Positions 37,344-47,493 of a stretch of DNA of 64,000 nt are shown in pieces. The number at the start of each line of letters is the position of its first letter. The first letter of the stretch is position 1. The stretch lies in the NCBI GenBank assembly GCA_902532015.1, contig CACAGI010000002.1, forward strand, positions 1-64,000, written 5' to 3'. The notes under the pieces were generated by a model. That model did not search any database. It was not told where the DNA came from and saw only the letters and a program-made list of their open reading frames with translations. A program made the translations under genes and the position numbers. The stretch is from an uncultured SAR86 cluster bacterium. Its GTDB lineage: Bacteria > Pseudomonadota > Gammaproteobacteria > Magnimaribacterales > Magnimaribacteraceae.

Positions 37344-38619
37344 TTACTCTAGTTGAGCCAATGCCCGCCTCTTCTCTGTACTTAGTTACTGTCCTTCTTG
37401 CAATACTTATTAGATATTTTGTAGATAATAAGGTTCGTAAATTTTCATCACTTAAGGGCTGATCTGAGTTCTCTTCAGAAATTAATAAAGCTATGAAATT
37501 TTTTAACTCCTTAGGTGTTACGTCCTTTCCTTCTGCACTCTTATTCACTTTCCTTTGCAGCAATTTCTTAAGAGGAACTAATTTATCAGGCAATTGAATA
37601 TATTTATTTTTTACAATTCTTGAAACGGTAGATTCACTAATTTTTAGAGCTTTAGCTATTTCTTTGTTGGTGATAGGCTTTCTATCAGATTTATTATTAA
37701 GATATTCACTTTGTCTAGTCAATATATATTGACCAACAAGAAAAAGAGTTTGCTGTCTTCTCTCTAGTCCCATCAAGAAAGACTTCGCTTCTATAATTTT
37801 TTCTTTGTCTGAAGATTTAATTTCAAGTTTAATTGTTTCTAAGAGTTCTTTATTCATGAAATCATCATTCAAAGTAACCTGCCAGACATTCTTTTGAGAG
37901 ACGGCAATTAAATCAGGCCGTACGTATAAATTGTTGTTGGACCCAAAATTTAAGCCCTGATTAAAATTAAGTTTATCTACTTGAGTCTTAATTTCAGGAC
38001 TGAGGTCTTCAGCTTTTATTTCTTTATTTATTAAAGCTTTAAGCGATTTAAGGATGTTTTGTTGCTGATCTTTCCCTATATCCAAATTAAAAACTTGAAT
38101 TTCTAAAGACTCCTGAATAGTTCTGAAAGCGCAACCAGGCGGATCAAAATTTTGAATTAGATTAAGTACGGATTCTATTTTTGATTCATCTATATTGAAA
38201 TTAAAATCTTCATGAACAATTCTTTTAATATCTTCGTATTCTAATTCTGGATCTAATCTCCCATTGTCTAAAATTGAATCAATTATTATTTCTCCTATTA
38301 AGATCTCATAATCTTTTAATGGTGAGATCTCTAACTGTTCCAATAATTTGTCTTGTAAATCCTTATTTTGTTCAATAGGAATTTCAATGAATTGATTGCT
38401 GAGGTCTGGCTTTATGTTATTTCTTAATTTATCAGAAAGAAATTCATCTCTAAAGTGTATTAATTTCTTATTATTAGAATCTTTGCAGAACTCAGCTATT
38501 AATTCATCTAAGTTTGATCTAATTTCAAAGCCACTAAGGGATAAGAGTTCAATTTGTTTTTGCAAATTTAGAGTTAGATTTAATGATAGTTTTTGTTTTT
38601 GTCTAAGAGTTTGTTTCAC
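37330..38619 (-). CDS. rpoN: RNA polymerase sigma-54 factor
   Basis: Alternative sigma factor for -24/-12 promoters that need AAA+ activators. The 429-residue protein is about 50 residues shorter than in E. coli. A leucine- and glutamine-rich region I is present (LRQKQKLSLNLTLNLQKQIE), but lacks the usual TPQL wording. The helix-turn-helix has ESTVSRIVKNKYI, and the RpoN box ARRTVTKYRE is at 407-416. The motif after the helix-turn-helix reads LVPLKKLL rather than the usual LKxFF. It follows lptB in the conserved lptA-lptB-rpoN order; hpf and ptsN do not follow. Confidence 0.95.
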   Translation of the reverse strand: MKQTLRQKQKLSLNLTLNLQKQIELLSLSGFEIRSNLDELIAEFCKDSNNKKLIHFRDEFLSDKLRNNIKPDLSNQFIEIPIEQNKDLQDKLLEQLEISPLKDYEILIGEIIIDSILDNGRLDPELEYEDIKRIVHEDFNFNIDESKIESVLNLIQNFDPPGCAFRTIQESLEIQVFNLDIGKDQQQNILKSLKALINKEIKAEDLSPEIKTQVDKLNFNQGLNFGSNNNLYVRPDLIAVSQKNVWQVTLNDDFMNKELLETIKLEIKSSDKEKIIEAKSFLMGLERRQQTLFLVGQYILTRQSEYLNNKSDRKPITNKEIAKALKISESTVSRIVKNKYIQLPDKLVPLKKLLQRKVNKSAEGKDVTPKELKNFIALLISEENSDQPLSDENLRTLLSTKYLISIARRTVTKYREEAGIGSTRVRKVN

Positions 38620-38622
38620 TTT

Positions 38623-39342
38623 TTATTTAAAGTCTTTGCCTAGGTATACATCTTTTACTAATGGATCTTTACTAACATCCTCAGGTTTACCTTCAGCAAT
38701 TAGCTTTCCTTGATTAATTATTAATACTTGATCGCAAATTTGCATAGTATCTCGTACGTTATGATCACTAATTAATACACCAATATTTCTAGATTTAAGC
38801 TTTTTGATAGTTTCCTTTAGTTCTGAGACTGCTATTGGATCTATACCAGCAAAAGGTTCATCCAATAATACGAATCTTGGTTTTGATCCCAATGAACGTG
38901 CAATTTCTGTTCTACGTCTTTCACCTCCAGAAAGCTTTATTCCCAAAGTTTCTGAGAATTCGTTTAGATTGAATTCATCTAATAGATTATTTAATTCATT
39001 ATGCATTGAGTCATGATTTAAATCATTTCTCTGTTCTAATGCTGCAAGTATATTTTCTTTGACAGTCAACCTTCTAAATATAGAAGCTTCTTGTGGAAGG
39101 TAAGATAATCCCAAGCTAGAACGTTCAGAGATATCTTTTCCACTTATATCTAAAGAGTCTAATTTTATAGACCCAGAATCCTCTTTCAACAAGCCTGCTA
39201 TTATGTAAAATAAAGTGGTTTTACCAGCTCCATTTGGCCCTAACAGACCTAGGGTATTTCCTGAAAGCATATTAAATGAAATATCTTCTACAGCTATTTT
39301 CTTAGAGTATTTTTTGCTAATACTTTTGACGGATAATTTCAT
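38623..39342 (-). CDS. lptB: LPS export ABC transporter ATP-binding protein LptB
   Basis: ATPase of the LptB2FGC complex that extracts LPS from the inner membrane. The 239-residue protein has Walker A GPNGAGKTTLF (about 34-44), the Q loop in SYLPQEASIFRRLTV, signature LSGGERRRTEI, Walker B FVLLDEPFAG and the switch His in LISDHN. It overlaps the upstream lptA-like gene by four bases and ends three bases before the rpoN start codon. Confidence 0.97.
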   Translation of the reverse strand: MKLSVKSISKKYSKKIAVEDISFNMLSGNTLGLLGPNGAGKTTLFYIIAGLLKEDSGSIKLDSLDISGKDISERSSLGLSYLPQEASIFRRLTVKENILAALEQRNDLNHDSMHNELNNLLDEFNLNEFSETLGIKLSGGERRRTEIARSLGSKPRFVLLDEPFAGIDPIAVSELKETIKKLKSRNIGVLISDHNVRDTMQICDQVLIINQGKLIAEGKPEDVSKDPLVKDVYLGKDFK

Positions 39343-39974
39343 GAATTAATAATCGTTGCATTTATAGATTTTATTACTGTATTTTTCTTTAGATCATAAT
39401 GTATCTCTTCAGAAATAATCTTCATATTGTCTTCATAAAACTCAGCTTTTCCCTCTAGCAAAATTAAATCTTTCGATGGAAATAATTCAATTTTATTAGC
39501 TTTACCTTTATTTATTCTTGAACTCGAATCTATTTTATATAAATTAGCATTTTTAAATTCGATTTTGATATTCTCCTTTGATGTTTGGTCTATTACAACG
39601 CTTGAAGAAACAATCTCAATGTTATCAATCTTCAATTGAGTTTTTTCTTCAGAAAAGACAGATGAACCTTTAAGGTTTCCATTCAGACTTTGAGCCTTTA
39701 AACTGATATTTTTTTCATTGAAACTAAATTCCCCTTCAACATCACCTACTAAAGTAATATTTTTAGTAGTTAAGTCCATAATTCCTGTGTTTGATCGAAG
39801 GACAAGCTCCTCAGTACTTTGCTCAAAAGCAATATATGAAAAGTTTATCAATTCGATATTGTTTTGAAAATCTAAAGAGTCGTTCGCAGAAGCTAGAATT
39901 GAAGATGAGTTTGTCAGTATAGATACTCCAATTACTACAGCTACCTTAGTCGTTAAATATCTTAATTTACTCAA
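39339..39974 (-). CDS. lptA: LptA-like periplasmic LPS transport protein
   Basis: A 211-residue protein with a signal peptide (basic start, hydrophobic core, likely cleavage after ILASA at about residue 30) and a beta-rich OstA/LptA-type body. The C-terminal pattern KANKIELFPSKDLILLEGKAEF, read in two parts, followed by IISEEIHYDLKKNTV resembles LptA. Location directly before lptB supports this. Identity is low, and LptC has a related fold, so it could be a hybrid or a replacement for both. The standard neighbours lptC and kdsC are missing between it and kdsD. Confidence 0.65.
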   Translation of the reverse strand: MSKLRYLTTKVAVVIGVSILTNSSSILASANDSLDFQNNIELINFSYIAFEQSTEELVLRSNTGIMDLTTKNITLVGDVEGEFSFNEKNISLKAQSLNGNLKGSSVFSEEKTQLKIDNIEIVSSSVVIDQTSKENIKIEFKNANLYKIDSSSRINKGKANKIELFPSKDLILLEGKAEFYEDNMKIISEEIHYDLKKNTVIKSINATIINS

Positions 39975-39975
39975 T

Positions 39976-40944
39976 TTAAACTAGTCCGGCTTCTACTAAA
40001 TCATGCATTCTAATTAACCCTATTGGTTTTTTCTTTTTATTTACTACAACTAAAGAATAAATCTGATTCTCTTGCATCACTTTAATTGCTTCAGTTGCAA
40101 GAGATGAATAAGTTATGGTTTTTGCTTTTTTAGACATTAATTGTGAAATAGGAGCTTCTAACAAGTCTACTTTCTTGTTGAGAGCTCTTCTAAGATCTCC
40201 ATCTGTAAAGATACCTTTTAAGGCTGATTTTTCTATTACCAAAGCTACACCCAATCCTTTAGAGCTTATTTCAATAAGAGTTTTAGCCAAACTATCATTA
40301 GGCAATACTATTGGAAGCTCTTTGTCTTTCTTCATAATGTCTTCAATCTTGAGTATTAGACTTCTACCAAGTTTTCCTCCTGGATGCGATTTAGCAAAAT
40401 CATCAGCTTCAAATTTTTTAGCTTCCAATAAAGCTACTGCTATGGCGTCTCCCAAAGCTAGCGAAGCCGTAGTGCTTGTAGTCGGAGCTAAATCTAAAGG
40501 ACAAGCCTCTTCAGAAATACCTGTGTCTATGTTTAGGCATGAACTTTTAGCAATGATTGAATCTTTTGATCCCGTAATTGAAAAAAATTCACAGCCTAGG
40601 TTCTTTAAATAAGGCAATAAATCAATAATTTCTTTGCTTTGACCTGAATGAGAAAATATTAAGACTTTATCTGACTTGTGAATTCCACCTATATCTCCAT
40701 GTAGCGCTTCAGCAGCGTTTATGAAGTTAGAGGGAGATCCAGTGCTAGATAATGTAGCAGAGACTTTTTTTGCGATATGGCCTGATTTTCCAATACCTAA
40801 AGTAATAATTTTCCCTTTAGTCTGTATTAATTTATCGCACATCTCATTAAATTCATTACCAATTGATTTTGCTAACTTTTCTAGTCCCTTTGCCTCTATT
40901 CTTATTGTTCTTCTTCCAACATTAAGGTGATTATTTTTTTTCAT
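39976..40944 (-). CDS. kdsD: Arabinose-5-phosphate isomerase KdsD
   Basis: Converts ribulose-5-phosphate to arabinose-5-phosphate, the first KDO precursor for LPS. The 322-residue protein has an N-terminal SIS domain (IITLGIGKSGHIAKKVSATL; STGSPSNFINAAEALHGD; IFSHSGQSKEI) and two C-terminal CBS domains (from about residue 205). It starts 19 bases after yrbG ends and stops one base before the lptA-like start. KdsC, the next pathway phosphatase usually encoded beside it, is absent here. Confidence 0.96.
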   Translation of the reverse strand: MKKNNHLNVGRRTIRIEAKGLEKLAKSIGNEFNEMCDKLIQTKGKIITLGIGKSGHIAKKVSATLSSTGSPSNFINAAEALHGDIGGIHKSDKVLIFSHSGQSKEIIDLLPYLKNLGCEFFSITGSKDSIIAKSSCLNIDTGISEEACPLDLAPTTSTTASLALGDAIAVALLEAKKFEADDFAKSHPGGKLGRSLILKIEDIMKKDKELPIVLPNDSLAKTLIEISSKGLGVALVIEKSALKGIFTDGDLRRALNKKVDLLEAPISQLMSKKAKTITYSSLATEAIKVMQENQIYSLVVVNKKKKPIGLIRMHDLVEAGLV

Positions 40945-40963
40945 AATTTTCTAAGTTTTAAAA

Positions 40964-41914
40964 TTAATAAGCATAAATGAGCGAAATAAAATAGATACTC
41001 AAGAATAATATACTAAGTGAAAGGCTAGCTCTCCTAGTTCGCTTAGATAGCATAAATATATAGGTACAAAATATTAATGTTATTCCAAAAAGAATCACGA
41101 GTAAGCTTGACCATTCCGAATATTCCCACCCTTCAGACATCCTGCTATTAACAAAAAGTCCGGGAATTGCTAATACACATAAGCCATTAAATATATTTGA
41201 ACCTATTAAAGTACCGGCTACAGCTTCATACCTACTTTTAAGCGCCAAGGAAACAGATGCTGCTATCTCAGGTAGGCTTGTACCTATTGCTAAAACTGTA
41301 TAACCAATGAACAATTGACCTAAATTGAAATTATTTAAAATAAGATTTGCACCAGTGGTAATAAGCCAGGCAGCAAAAACTAAACACAGCAATGAAATCA
41401 CTAACTTTATAAAACTATTTTTTTTCGAAGACTCAGTATTTTCTATATCAGACATTATTTTATTGTTCTTGTACCAATAATAAATAACGGAAAATAATGC
41501 TGTTAGTAAGACTATAGAAGAAATGATAGTAAATGGATCGATTGCTATGACGCACCAAACTAATAAGCTAGAAAGCATTAGAATTAGTAAGTTCTTGTTA
41601 ATAGAATTAGGTTGCGAAGTTTTTTGTTTTTTTAACGAAACTACAAATAGCATCGAACCAAATACAAGTGATAGATTGGCCACATTTGAGCCAATTACGT
41701 TTCCTATTACCATAACACCTTGACCTTCTAAGGAAACAAAAAAGGTTGTGAGCATTTCGGGTGCAGAAGTTCCAAAAGCTATTACTGTCGAGCCAATAAG
41801 GAAGGGCGACATTCCAAATTGTTTAGCTGCCAAAACAGAGTACTTTTCTAATTTCTCAGCACTAATCCATATTAGTGCAATGCCCGAAATTATGGATACA
41901 AAAGCTAATGTCAT
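40964..41914 (-). CDS. yrbG: Calcium/sodium antiporter YrbG
   Basis: Inner-membrane cation exchanger of the CaCA family. The 316-residue protein has about ten transmembrane segments and the two inverted alpha-repeat motifs, GSTVIAFGTSAPEM (about 41-54) and YTVLAIGTSLPEIA, whose acidic residues bind the cation. The next gene in the run is kdsD, as in E. coli. It diverges from mlaC across an 86-base gap. Confidence 0.95.
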   Translation of the reverse strand: MTLAFVSIISGIALIWISAEKLEKYSVLAAKQFGMSPFLIGSTVIAFGTSAPEMLTTFFVSLEGQGVMVIGNVIGSNVANLSLVFGSMLFVVSLKKQKTSQPNSINKNLLILMLSSLLVWCVIAIDPFTIISSIVLLTALFSVIYYWYKNNKIMSDIENTESSKKNSFIKLVISLLCLVFAAWLITTGANLILNNFNLGQLFIGYTVLAIGTSLPEIAASVSLALKSRYEAVAGTLIGSNIFNGLCVLAIPGLFVNSRMSEGWEYSEWSSLLVILFGITLIFCTYIFMLSKRTRRASLSLSILFLSIYFISLIYAY

Positions 41915-41939
41915 AATCTTTATAGACTAAACTATTTAA

Positions 41940-41955
41940 TTGAGACAAATCTCAA
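41940..41955. repeat. Inverted repeat overlapping the mlaC promoter region
   Basis: TTGAGA and TCTCAA are exact inverted copies separated by CAAA. The repeat ends four bases before the TATAAT at 41960-41965, so a bound protein would block the promoter. No known operator is recognised. Confidence 0.4.
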
Positions 41956-41959
41956 GTGT

Positions 41960-41965
41960 TATAAT
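41960..41965 (+). promoter_or_regulatory. Putative -10 box for mlaC-murA
   Basis: A consensus TATAAT lies 35 bases before the mlaC start, in the divergent gap with yrbG. A good -35 at normal spacing is not evident; TTAATT with an 18-base spacer is the best candidate. Confidence 0.45.
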
Positions 41966-42000
41966 AATCCTAAAACGTAACTTATTCACATTTATCTCCA

Positions 42001-42609
42001 ATGAGAAACACATTTAAACGACTTATATTATTGACTATTTTTACAGCCAATAGTTTTCTCATTTCTGCAGAAAATATATCAGCTCATGAGTATGCTGAGA
42101 AAACTCACGATAATATAATTAAGATTTTAAGAACTAAGAATACTTTATTTGAAGAAAATTCGGAGCTATTTATCGAGGAAATTAGTAATGCTTTTAGTCC
42201 TATAGTAGATTTTAAAAGAATAGCCAGAAATGTTATGGGGAAGCATTATAAAGATTCTAATCTTTCACAAAAAGAAAGATTTTCTGAGGCTTTCAGGACC
42301 AGTTTGTTAAATACCTATTCAAAAACTTTAATTGAGTTTAAAGACGAAAAAATAATAGTTTTACCACCTAAGAATAAATCGAAATCAATAAATAAGGCAA
42401 AGGTTCATATCGAAATAGTTACATCCTCCAAGCGTTATCCTGGCGTCTATAGCATGTATTTAGATGAGAATAATGAATGGAAGATAATAAATATAGTAGT
42501 AAATGGTATTAATTTAGGATTAACCTTTAGAAGCCAATTCTATTCTTTGATGGAAAAAAATAACAATGATATAACTATCGTAATAGATAAATGGATAACA
42601 TCTGTATAA
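42001..42609 (+). CDS. mlaC: MlaC-family periplasmic phospholipid carrier
   Basis: Soluble carrier shuttling phospholipids between the outer membrane MlaA complex and the inner-membrane MlaFEDB transporter. The 202-residue protein has a signal peptide (likely cleaved after FLISA, about residue 23) and MlaC motifs: FSPIVDFKRIARNVMGKHYK (two parts), LSQKERFSEAFRTSLLNTYSKTL (two parts) and a C-terminal WKIINIVVNGINLGLTFRSQF (two parts). MurA starts on the base after its stop. mlaF, mlaE and mlaD, usually upstream, are absent; yrbG lies directly next to it. Confidence 0.92.
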   Translation: MRNTFKRLILLTIFTANSFLISAENISAHEYAEKTHDNIIKILRTKNTLFEENSELFIEEISNAFSPIVDFKRIARNVMGKHYKDSNLSQKERFSEAFRTSLLNTYSKTLIEFKDEKIIVLPPKNKSKSINKAKVHIEIVTSSKRYPGVYSMYLDENNEWKIINIVVNGINLGLTFRSQFYSLMEKNNNDITIVIDKWITSV

Positions 42610-43869
<1,260 letters not shown>

Positions 43870-43877
43870 TAATTATC

Positions 43878-44504
43878 ATGGAAGACGCTCAAGATTCATT
43901 AATACTGGCTTTACCCAAAGGAAGGGTTTTTGAAGATATCATCCCTATGCTCAAGGGTAGCGAATTAGAACTACTTGATGATCCAAATAAAACAAGAAAA
44001 TTACTCTTAGATACAAAGAATAGTAAGTTTAAAATATTATTAGTAAGAGGCTGGGATGTACCAACGTATGTAACTGCAGGAGCTGCGCATTTAGGAATTG
44101 TAGGAAAGGATATATTAATTGAAAAAGAATCTGAGGAATTTATTGAATTAAAGGATCTAGAGATAGGTAAATGCAGACTATCTTTAGCAGGTAAGAAGGA
44201 CTTACTGCTTGGCTCAACTAGGATGAAAATAGCTACTAAGTACCCCAAAAGTTCTATTAAATTTATGGAGTCAATAGGGATACAATCAGAAATCATTTAT
44301 TTACATGGAGCTCAAGAAATTGCTCCATTATTGGGTTTATCAGATGCAATTATTGATCTAGTCGAAAGCGGAAATACCCTAAAGGACAATGGGTTACATG
44401 AAATACAAATGATTAGAGAAATTTCTACAAGATTGATTGTCAACAGAGCTGCTTTGAAGACAAAATCTGGATTAATTAATGAACTTTTAGAAGTATTTAG
44501 TTAG
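43878..44504 (+). CDS. hisG: ATP phosphoribosyltransferase, short form
   Basis: First enzyme of histidine synthesis, joining ATP and PRPP. The 208-residue length marks the short HisG form, which needs the HisZ regulatory subunit; hisZ is not in the window. Motifs include ALPKGRVFED, GAAHLGIVGKDIL and the PRPP-binding DAIIDLVESGNTLKDNGL. murA-hisG-hisD is the Pseudomonas-type order. hisD begins four bases after the stop. Confidence 0.95.
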   Translation: MEDAQDSLILALPKGRVFEDIIPMLKGSELELLDDPNKTRKLLLDTKNSKFKILLVRGWDVPTYVTAGAAHLGIVGKDILIEKESEEFIELKDLEIGKCRLSLAGKKDLLLGSTRMKIATKYPKSSIKFMESIGIQSEIIYLHGAQEIAPLLGLSDAIIDLVESGNTLKDNGLHEIQMIREISTRLIVNRAALKTKSGLINELLEVFS

Positions 44505-44508
44505 ATAT

Positions 44509-45801
44509 ATGTTGTTAGAAGAGTTAAATATATCAAATGCTGGATTTGAATCAGATATTTCTAATTTTTTATCAAAGAGAGATTCGGCAGATAAGGAAGT
44601 TATATCATCTGTATCTGAAATAATTAAAGACGTTTCGTTAAGAGGAGAAGAGGCACTCGTAGAAATAACAAAAAAGTTAGACAACTATGTGATAGAAGAT
44701 TTTTTCATTTCAGAAGAAGAAATAAATGCTAGCTTTGCAAGGATTGATAGAAAGATTATTTCTGCGTTAGAGTTTTCTTTCCAAAATATAATTGAATTCC
44801 ATTCCGCTTGCAGGGATTCTCTCAACTTAGAATCCAGTAACTCTGAAGTAACAAGGTCCTTTAAGCCAATAAAAAGTGTTTTGTTGTATGCTCCTGGAGG
44901 TAAAGCTTCATATCCTTCATCAGTATTAATGGCAGCTGGTCCGGCTATTGCGGTTGGAGTAAAACAGTTATTTCTTACAACACCTTCCATCGGAGGTCAT
45001 ATAAATGATTTGACCATTGCGGCTGCAAAAATAGTTGGTATTGACAAGATTGCAAGGCTAGGCGGCGCTCAAGCGATAGCTGCTTTCTCTTTTGGAACAA
45101 AAATTATTCCTAAAGTAGACAAAATAGTAGGCCCGGGGAATGCCTATGTTGCAGAAGCGAAAAGGCAATTATTTGGTAAAGTAGGTATTGATTCAATTGC
45201 AGGGCCGTCTGAAATAGTTATTTTAGCCAATGAAACATCCTCGCCAGAAATAGTTGCTTGGGATCTTATGGCCCAAGCAGAGCATGATGAAGATGCTAGT
45301 ACAATCTTAATTAGTACTTCAGATAAAATTACTGAAGAAATAAAAGAGATTATAGAAAGTGAATTACCAAACCTCGAAAGAGCTGAGATCATCAAATCTT
45401 CAATGAACAGTAATGGTTTAATAATACAAATAGAAGATCTAAAACAATCTATAGAACTTATTAATAGATTAGCGCCAGAGCACCTTCACTTAGCTTTCGA
45501 TAATAAACAGATAGATACAAAGGAAATTATTGCAGGAATAATTCTTGAGGGAGAAGATTCTGCTGTTTCTTTTTCTGACTATGTCTTAGGACCAAGCCAT
45601 ATACTGCCTACTAATTCTAGTGCCAGATTCAGCTCACCTTTGTCTGTAGAAGATTTTATTGTTAGCTCATCAAAAGTCATCTTAAACTCTGAACGCAATA
45701 AAGATTCTTACAATGAATTAGTTGAAAATACTTCGATAATTGCCAGAGCAGAAGGTTTAACGGCTCATGCTATATCCGCTGAAAAGCGAAGAAAAGATTA
45801 A
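44509..45801 (+). CDS. hisD: Histidinol dehydrogenase
   Basis: Zinc- and NAD-dependent enzyme carrying out the last two steps of histidine synthesis. The 430-residue protein has YAPGGKASYPSSVLM, KIVGPGNAYVAEAK, GPSEIVILA and the metal/catalytic segments QAEHDEDA and RLAPEHLHLAF. The end overlaps the convergent degS by four bases. hisC, which can follow in Pseudomonas, is absent. Confidence 0.97.
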   Translation: MLLEELNISNAGFESDISNFLSKRDSADKEVISSVSEIIKDVSLRGEEALVEITKKLDNYVIEDFFISEEEINASFARIDRKIISALEFSFQNIIEFHSACRDSLNLESSNSEVTRSFKPIKSVLLYAPGGKASYPSSVLMAAGPAIAVGVKQLFLTTPSIGGHINDLTIAAAKIVGIDKIARLGGAQAIAAFSFGTKIIPKVDKIVGPGNAYVAEAKRQLFGKVGIDSIAGPSEIVILANETSSPEIVAWDLMAQAEHDEDASTILISTSDKITEEIKEIIESELPNLERAEIIKSSMNSNGLIIQIEDLKQSIELINRLAPEHLHLAFDNKQIDTKEIIAGIILEGEDSAVSFSDYVLGPSHILPTNSSARFSSPLSVEDFIVSSSKVILNSERNKDSYNELVENTSIIARAEGLTAHAISAEKRRKD

Positions 45802-46865
45802 TTCTGATCTCCTGAAATGAGCTTTAATTTTAAAGTTTCTCTGTTTCTCAATACGTCTATGAATACCAAATCACCTGGTTTTGATCTGGCAAAAGTTTTG
45901 AAAAGATTTTCGTAGGATGCTTGTTGACCATTAATTGATAAGATTAGATCATCTTTAGTCATTCCTGAGTTACTTGCAGGACTATCTTGAACTACTTCTG
46001 ACACTACAAGTTGACTGTTTTCTAGTAGATCGACTTGATTGATACTAAATCCTAACCATCCTCTCTTCACCTCACCATATTGAATAAGATCACTGATAAC
46101 ATTTAGAGCAACAGAAGAAGGGATAGCTAGGCCTACACCTTCAGAGCCACCAGACGTTGACCTTATGATAGTGTTAATCCCTACCAATCTACCATTTGTA
46201 TCAATTAAAGCTCCACCAGAATTACCCTTATTTATTGAAGCATCCGTTTGCAAATAATTTGAGTAAGGATTGTCATATTCTCTACCAGTTGCACTTATTA
46301 TTCCCATGCTTACAGATTGACCTAATCCATAGGGGTTACCGATCGCCAATACTACATCTCCAATTTTGACAGTATCAGAATCTTCAATTTCAATTGAAGG
46401 AAATGCTTTATTTCCTAAATCTACTCTGAGCACCGCAAGATCTGTACCTTTGTCTATACCAATAATTTTGGCATCAAGTATCCTTCCATCAGATAACTCA
46501 ACAATTATATTTAGATTCTTATCTCCAATCACATGCTGATTAGTTAGAATGTAACCATCTGAACTAAAAACTACTCCAGATCCCAGACTCGTTTTTATTT
46601 GGTTTCTTTTTTTACCAAATATGGAATCTATATTTTCAGTCTGTCTATATTTCCTTTCATTTATTAATTGTTCACTGAAAATATTTACAACTGCAGGAGA
46701 TGCTTTTGAAACAGCTGTATTGTATGAAAAGGACACAGTGCTAATGGCTGGATAATCTTTTTTTTGAAATAGGTCAAAAAATTTTAATAAAATTATTGCC
46801 AAAGCAAAACCAATCAGGAATGAGATTATTATTTTACTGCTAAGTTTTAGAATGTTTAATTTCAT
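45798..46865 (-). CDS. degS: DegS/AlgW-type periplasmic serine protease
   Basis: Membrane-anchored protease that starts sigma-E activation by cleaving the anti-sigma factor RseA/MucA. The 355-residue protein has one N-terminal transmembrane helix (about 11-30) and a trypsin-like domain with His111 (TNQHV), Asp142 (GTDLAVL) and Ser216 (GNSGGAL). A single PDZ domain (about 255-345) follows. One PDZ and an anchor distinguish DegS from DegP. No sigma-E gene is in this window. Confidence 0.93.
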   Translation of the reverse strand: MKLNILKLSSKIIISFLIGFALAIILLKFFDLFQKKDYPAISTVSFSYNTAVSKASPAVVNIFSEQLINERKYRQTENIDSIFGKKRNQIKTSLGSGVVFSSDGYILTNQHVIGDKNLNIIVELSDGRILDAKIIGIDKGTDLAVLRVDLGNKAFPSIEIEDSDTVKIGDVVLAIGNPYGLGQSVSMGIISATGREYDNPYSNYLQTDASINKGNSGGALIDTNGRLVGINTIIRSTSGGSEGVGLAIPSSVALNVISDLIQYGEVKRGWLGFSINQVDLLENSQLVVSEVVQDSPASNSGMTKDDLILSINGQQASYENLFKTFARSKPGDLVFIDVLRNRETLKLKLISGDQN

Positions 46866-46959
46866 AACTCTTTCATCATAATTTAACTAAATACACTCTA
46901 AATGGGTATTTTTTATTATTTTTTTATTTAATTATGATGGATAATTTATCAAGTTCTAG

Positions 46960-46988
46960 TTGAATATGCTGTTTGTAGGCATTAAAAT
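46960..46988 (+). promoter_or_regulatory. Sigma-70 promoter for rplM-rpsI with GC-rich discriminator
   Basis: TTGAAT (46960-46965) and TAAAAT (46983-46988) are separated by exactly 17 bases. The next bases, GCGCGCGCTGC, form an unusually GC-rich discriminator in very AT-rich DNA. Such discriminators are typical of ppGpp-controlled ribosomal promoters. The 5' leader to the rplM start is about 45 bases. Confidence 0.65.
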
Positions 46989-47041
46989 GCGCGCGCTGCT
47001 TTAAATACCTATCAATTTAAAATTTTTTGGACATTACCAAA

Positions 47042-47470
47042 GTGAATACACAAAGTTATAAACAAACAGATATACAAGAAAATTGGATATTATTAGATGC
47101 TAAAGGTAAGACTTTAGGAAGATTTGCTGCACAAATAGCCAAGATTTTGTCAGGGAAAAATAAACCTGAATACACACCTAATGCTGACATGGGTGATTTT
47201 GTAGTTGTTGTTAATGCGAAAGATGTTCATGTGAGCGGTAAAAAAAGAGATCAAAAAAGATATTATAGGCATTCTGGTTATCCTGGAGGCATTCAATCAA
47301 AGCTTTTAGGGGAAATGTTAGATAGTTCCCCAAGCGAAGCTATTAAAAGCGCTGTTAAAGGTATGTTACCAAAGAGCAAGTTAGGTAGAAAAATGTTTTC
47401 TAAGCTAAAAGTTTATGACGATTCTGAACATCCTCATATAGCTCAGAATCCACAATTAAGAGATCTATAA
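47042..47470 (+). CDS. rplM: 50S ribosomal protein L13
   Basis: Early-assembly large-subunit protein. From GTG 47042 the product has 142 residues, matching E. coli. An in-frame TTG at 47027 would add five residues. Conserved segments are [20 protein letters not shown] (about 15-34), [19 protein letters not shown] and the C-terminal [17 protein letters not shown]. rpsI follows in the universal rplM-rpsI pair. Confidence 0.96.
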   Translation: MNTQSYKQTDIQENWILLDAKGKTLGRFAAQIAKILSGKNKPEYTPNADMGDFVVVVNAKDVHVSGKKRDQKRYYRHSGYPGGIQSKLLGEMLDSSPSEAIKSAVKGMLPKSKLGRKMFSKLKVYDDSEHPHIAQNPQLRDL

Positions 47471-47493
47471 AAATTATAAGCAAGGGAAAAAAA

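Noticed and set aside
39339-39974. Calling the gene before lptB an LptC
   Set aside because: It has a cleavable-looking signal peptide rather than an LptC-type anchor, and its C-terminal pattern and position fit LptA better, though this is not certain.
43889-44296. 135-codon open frame antisense to hisG
   Set aside because: Serine- and isoleucine-rich translation typical of a shadow frame; hisG is fully supported.
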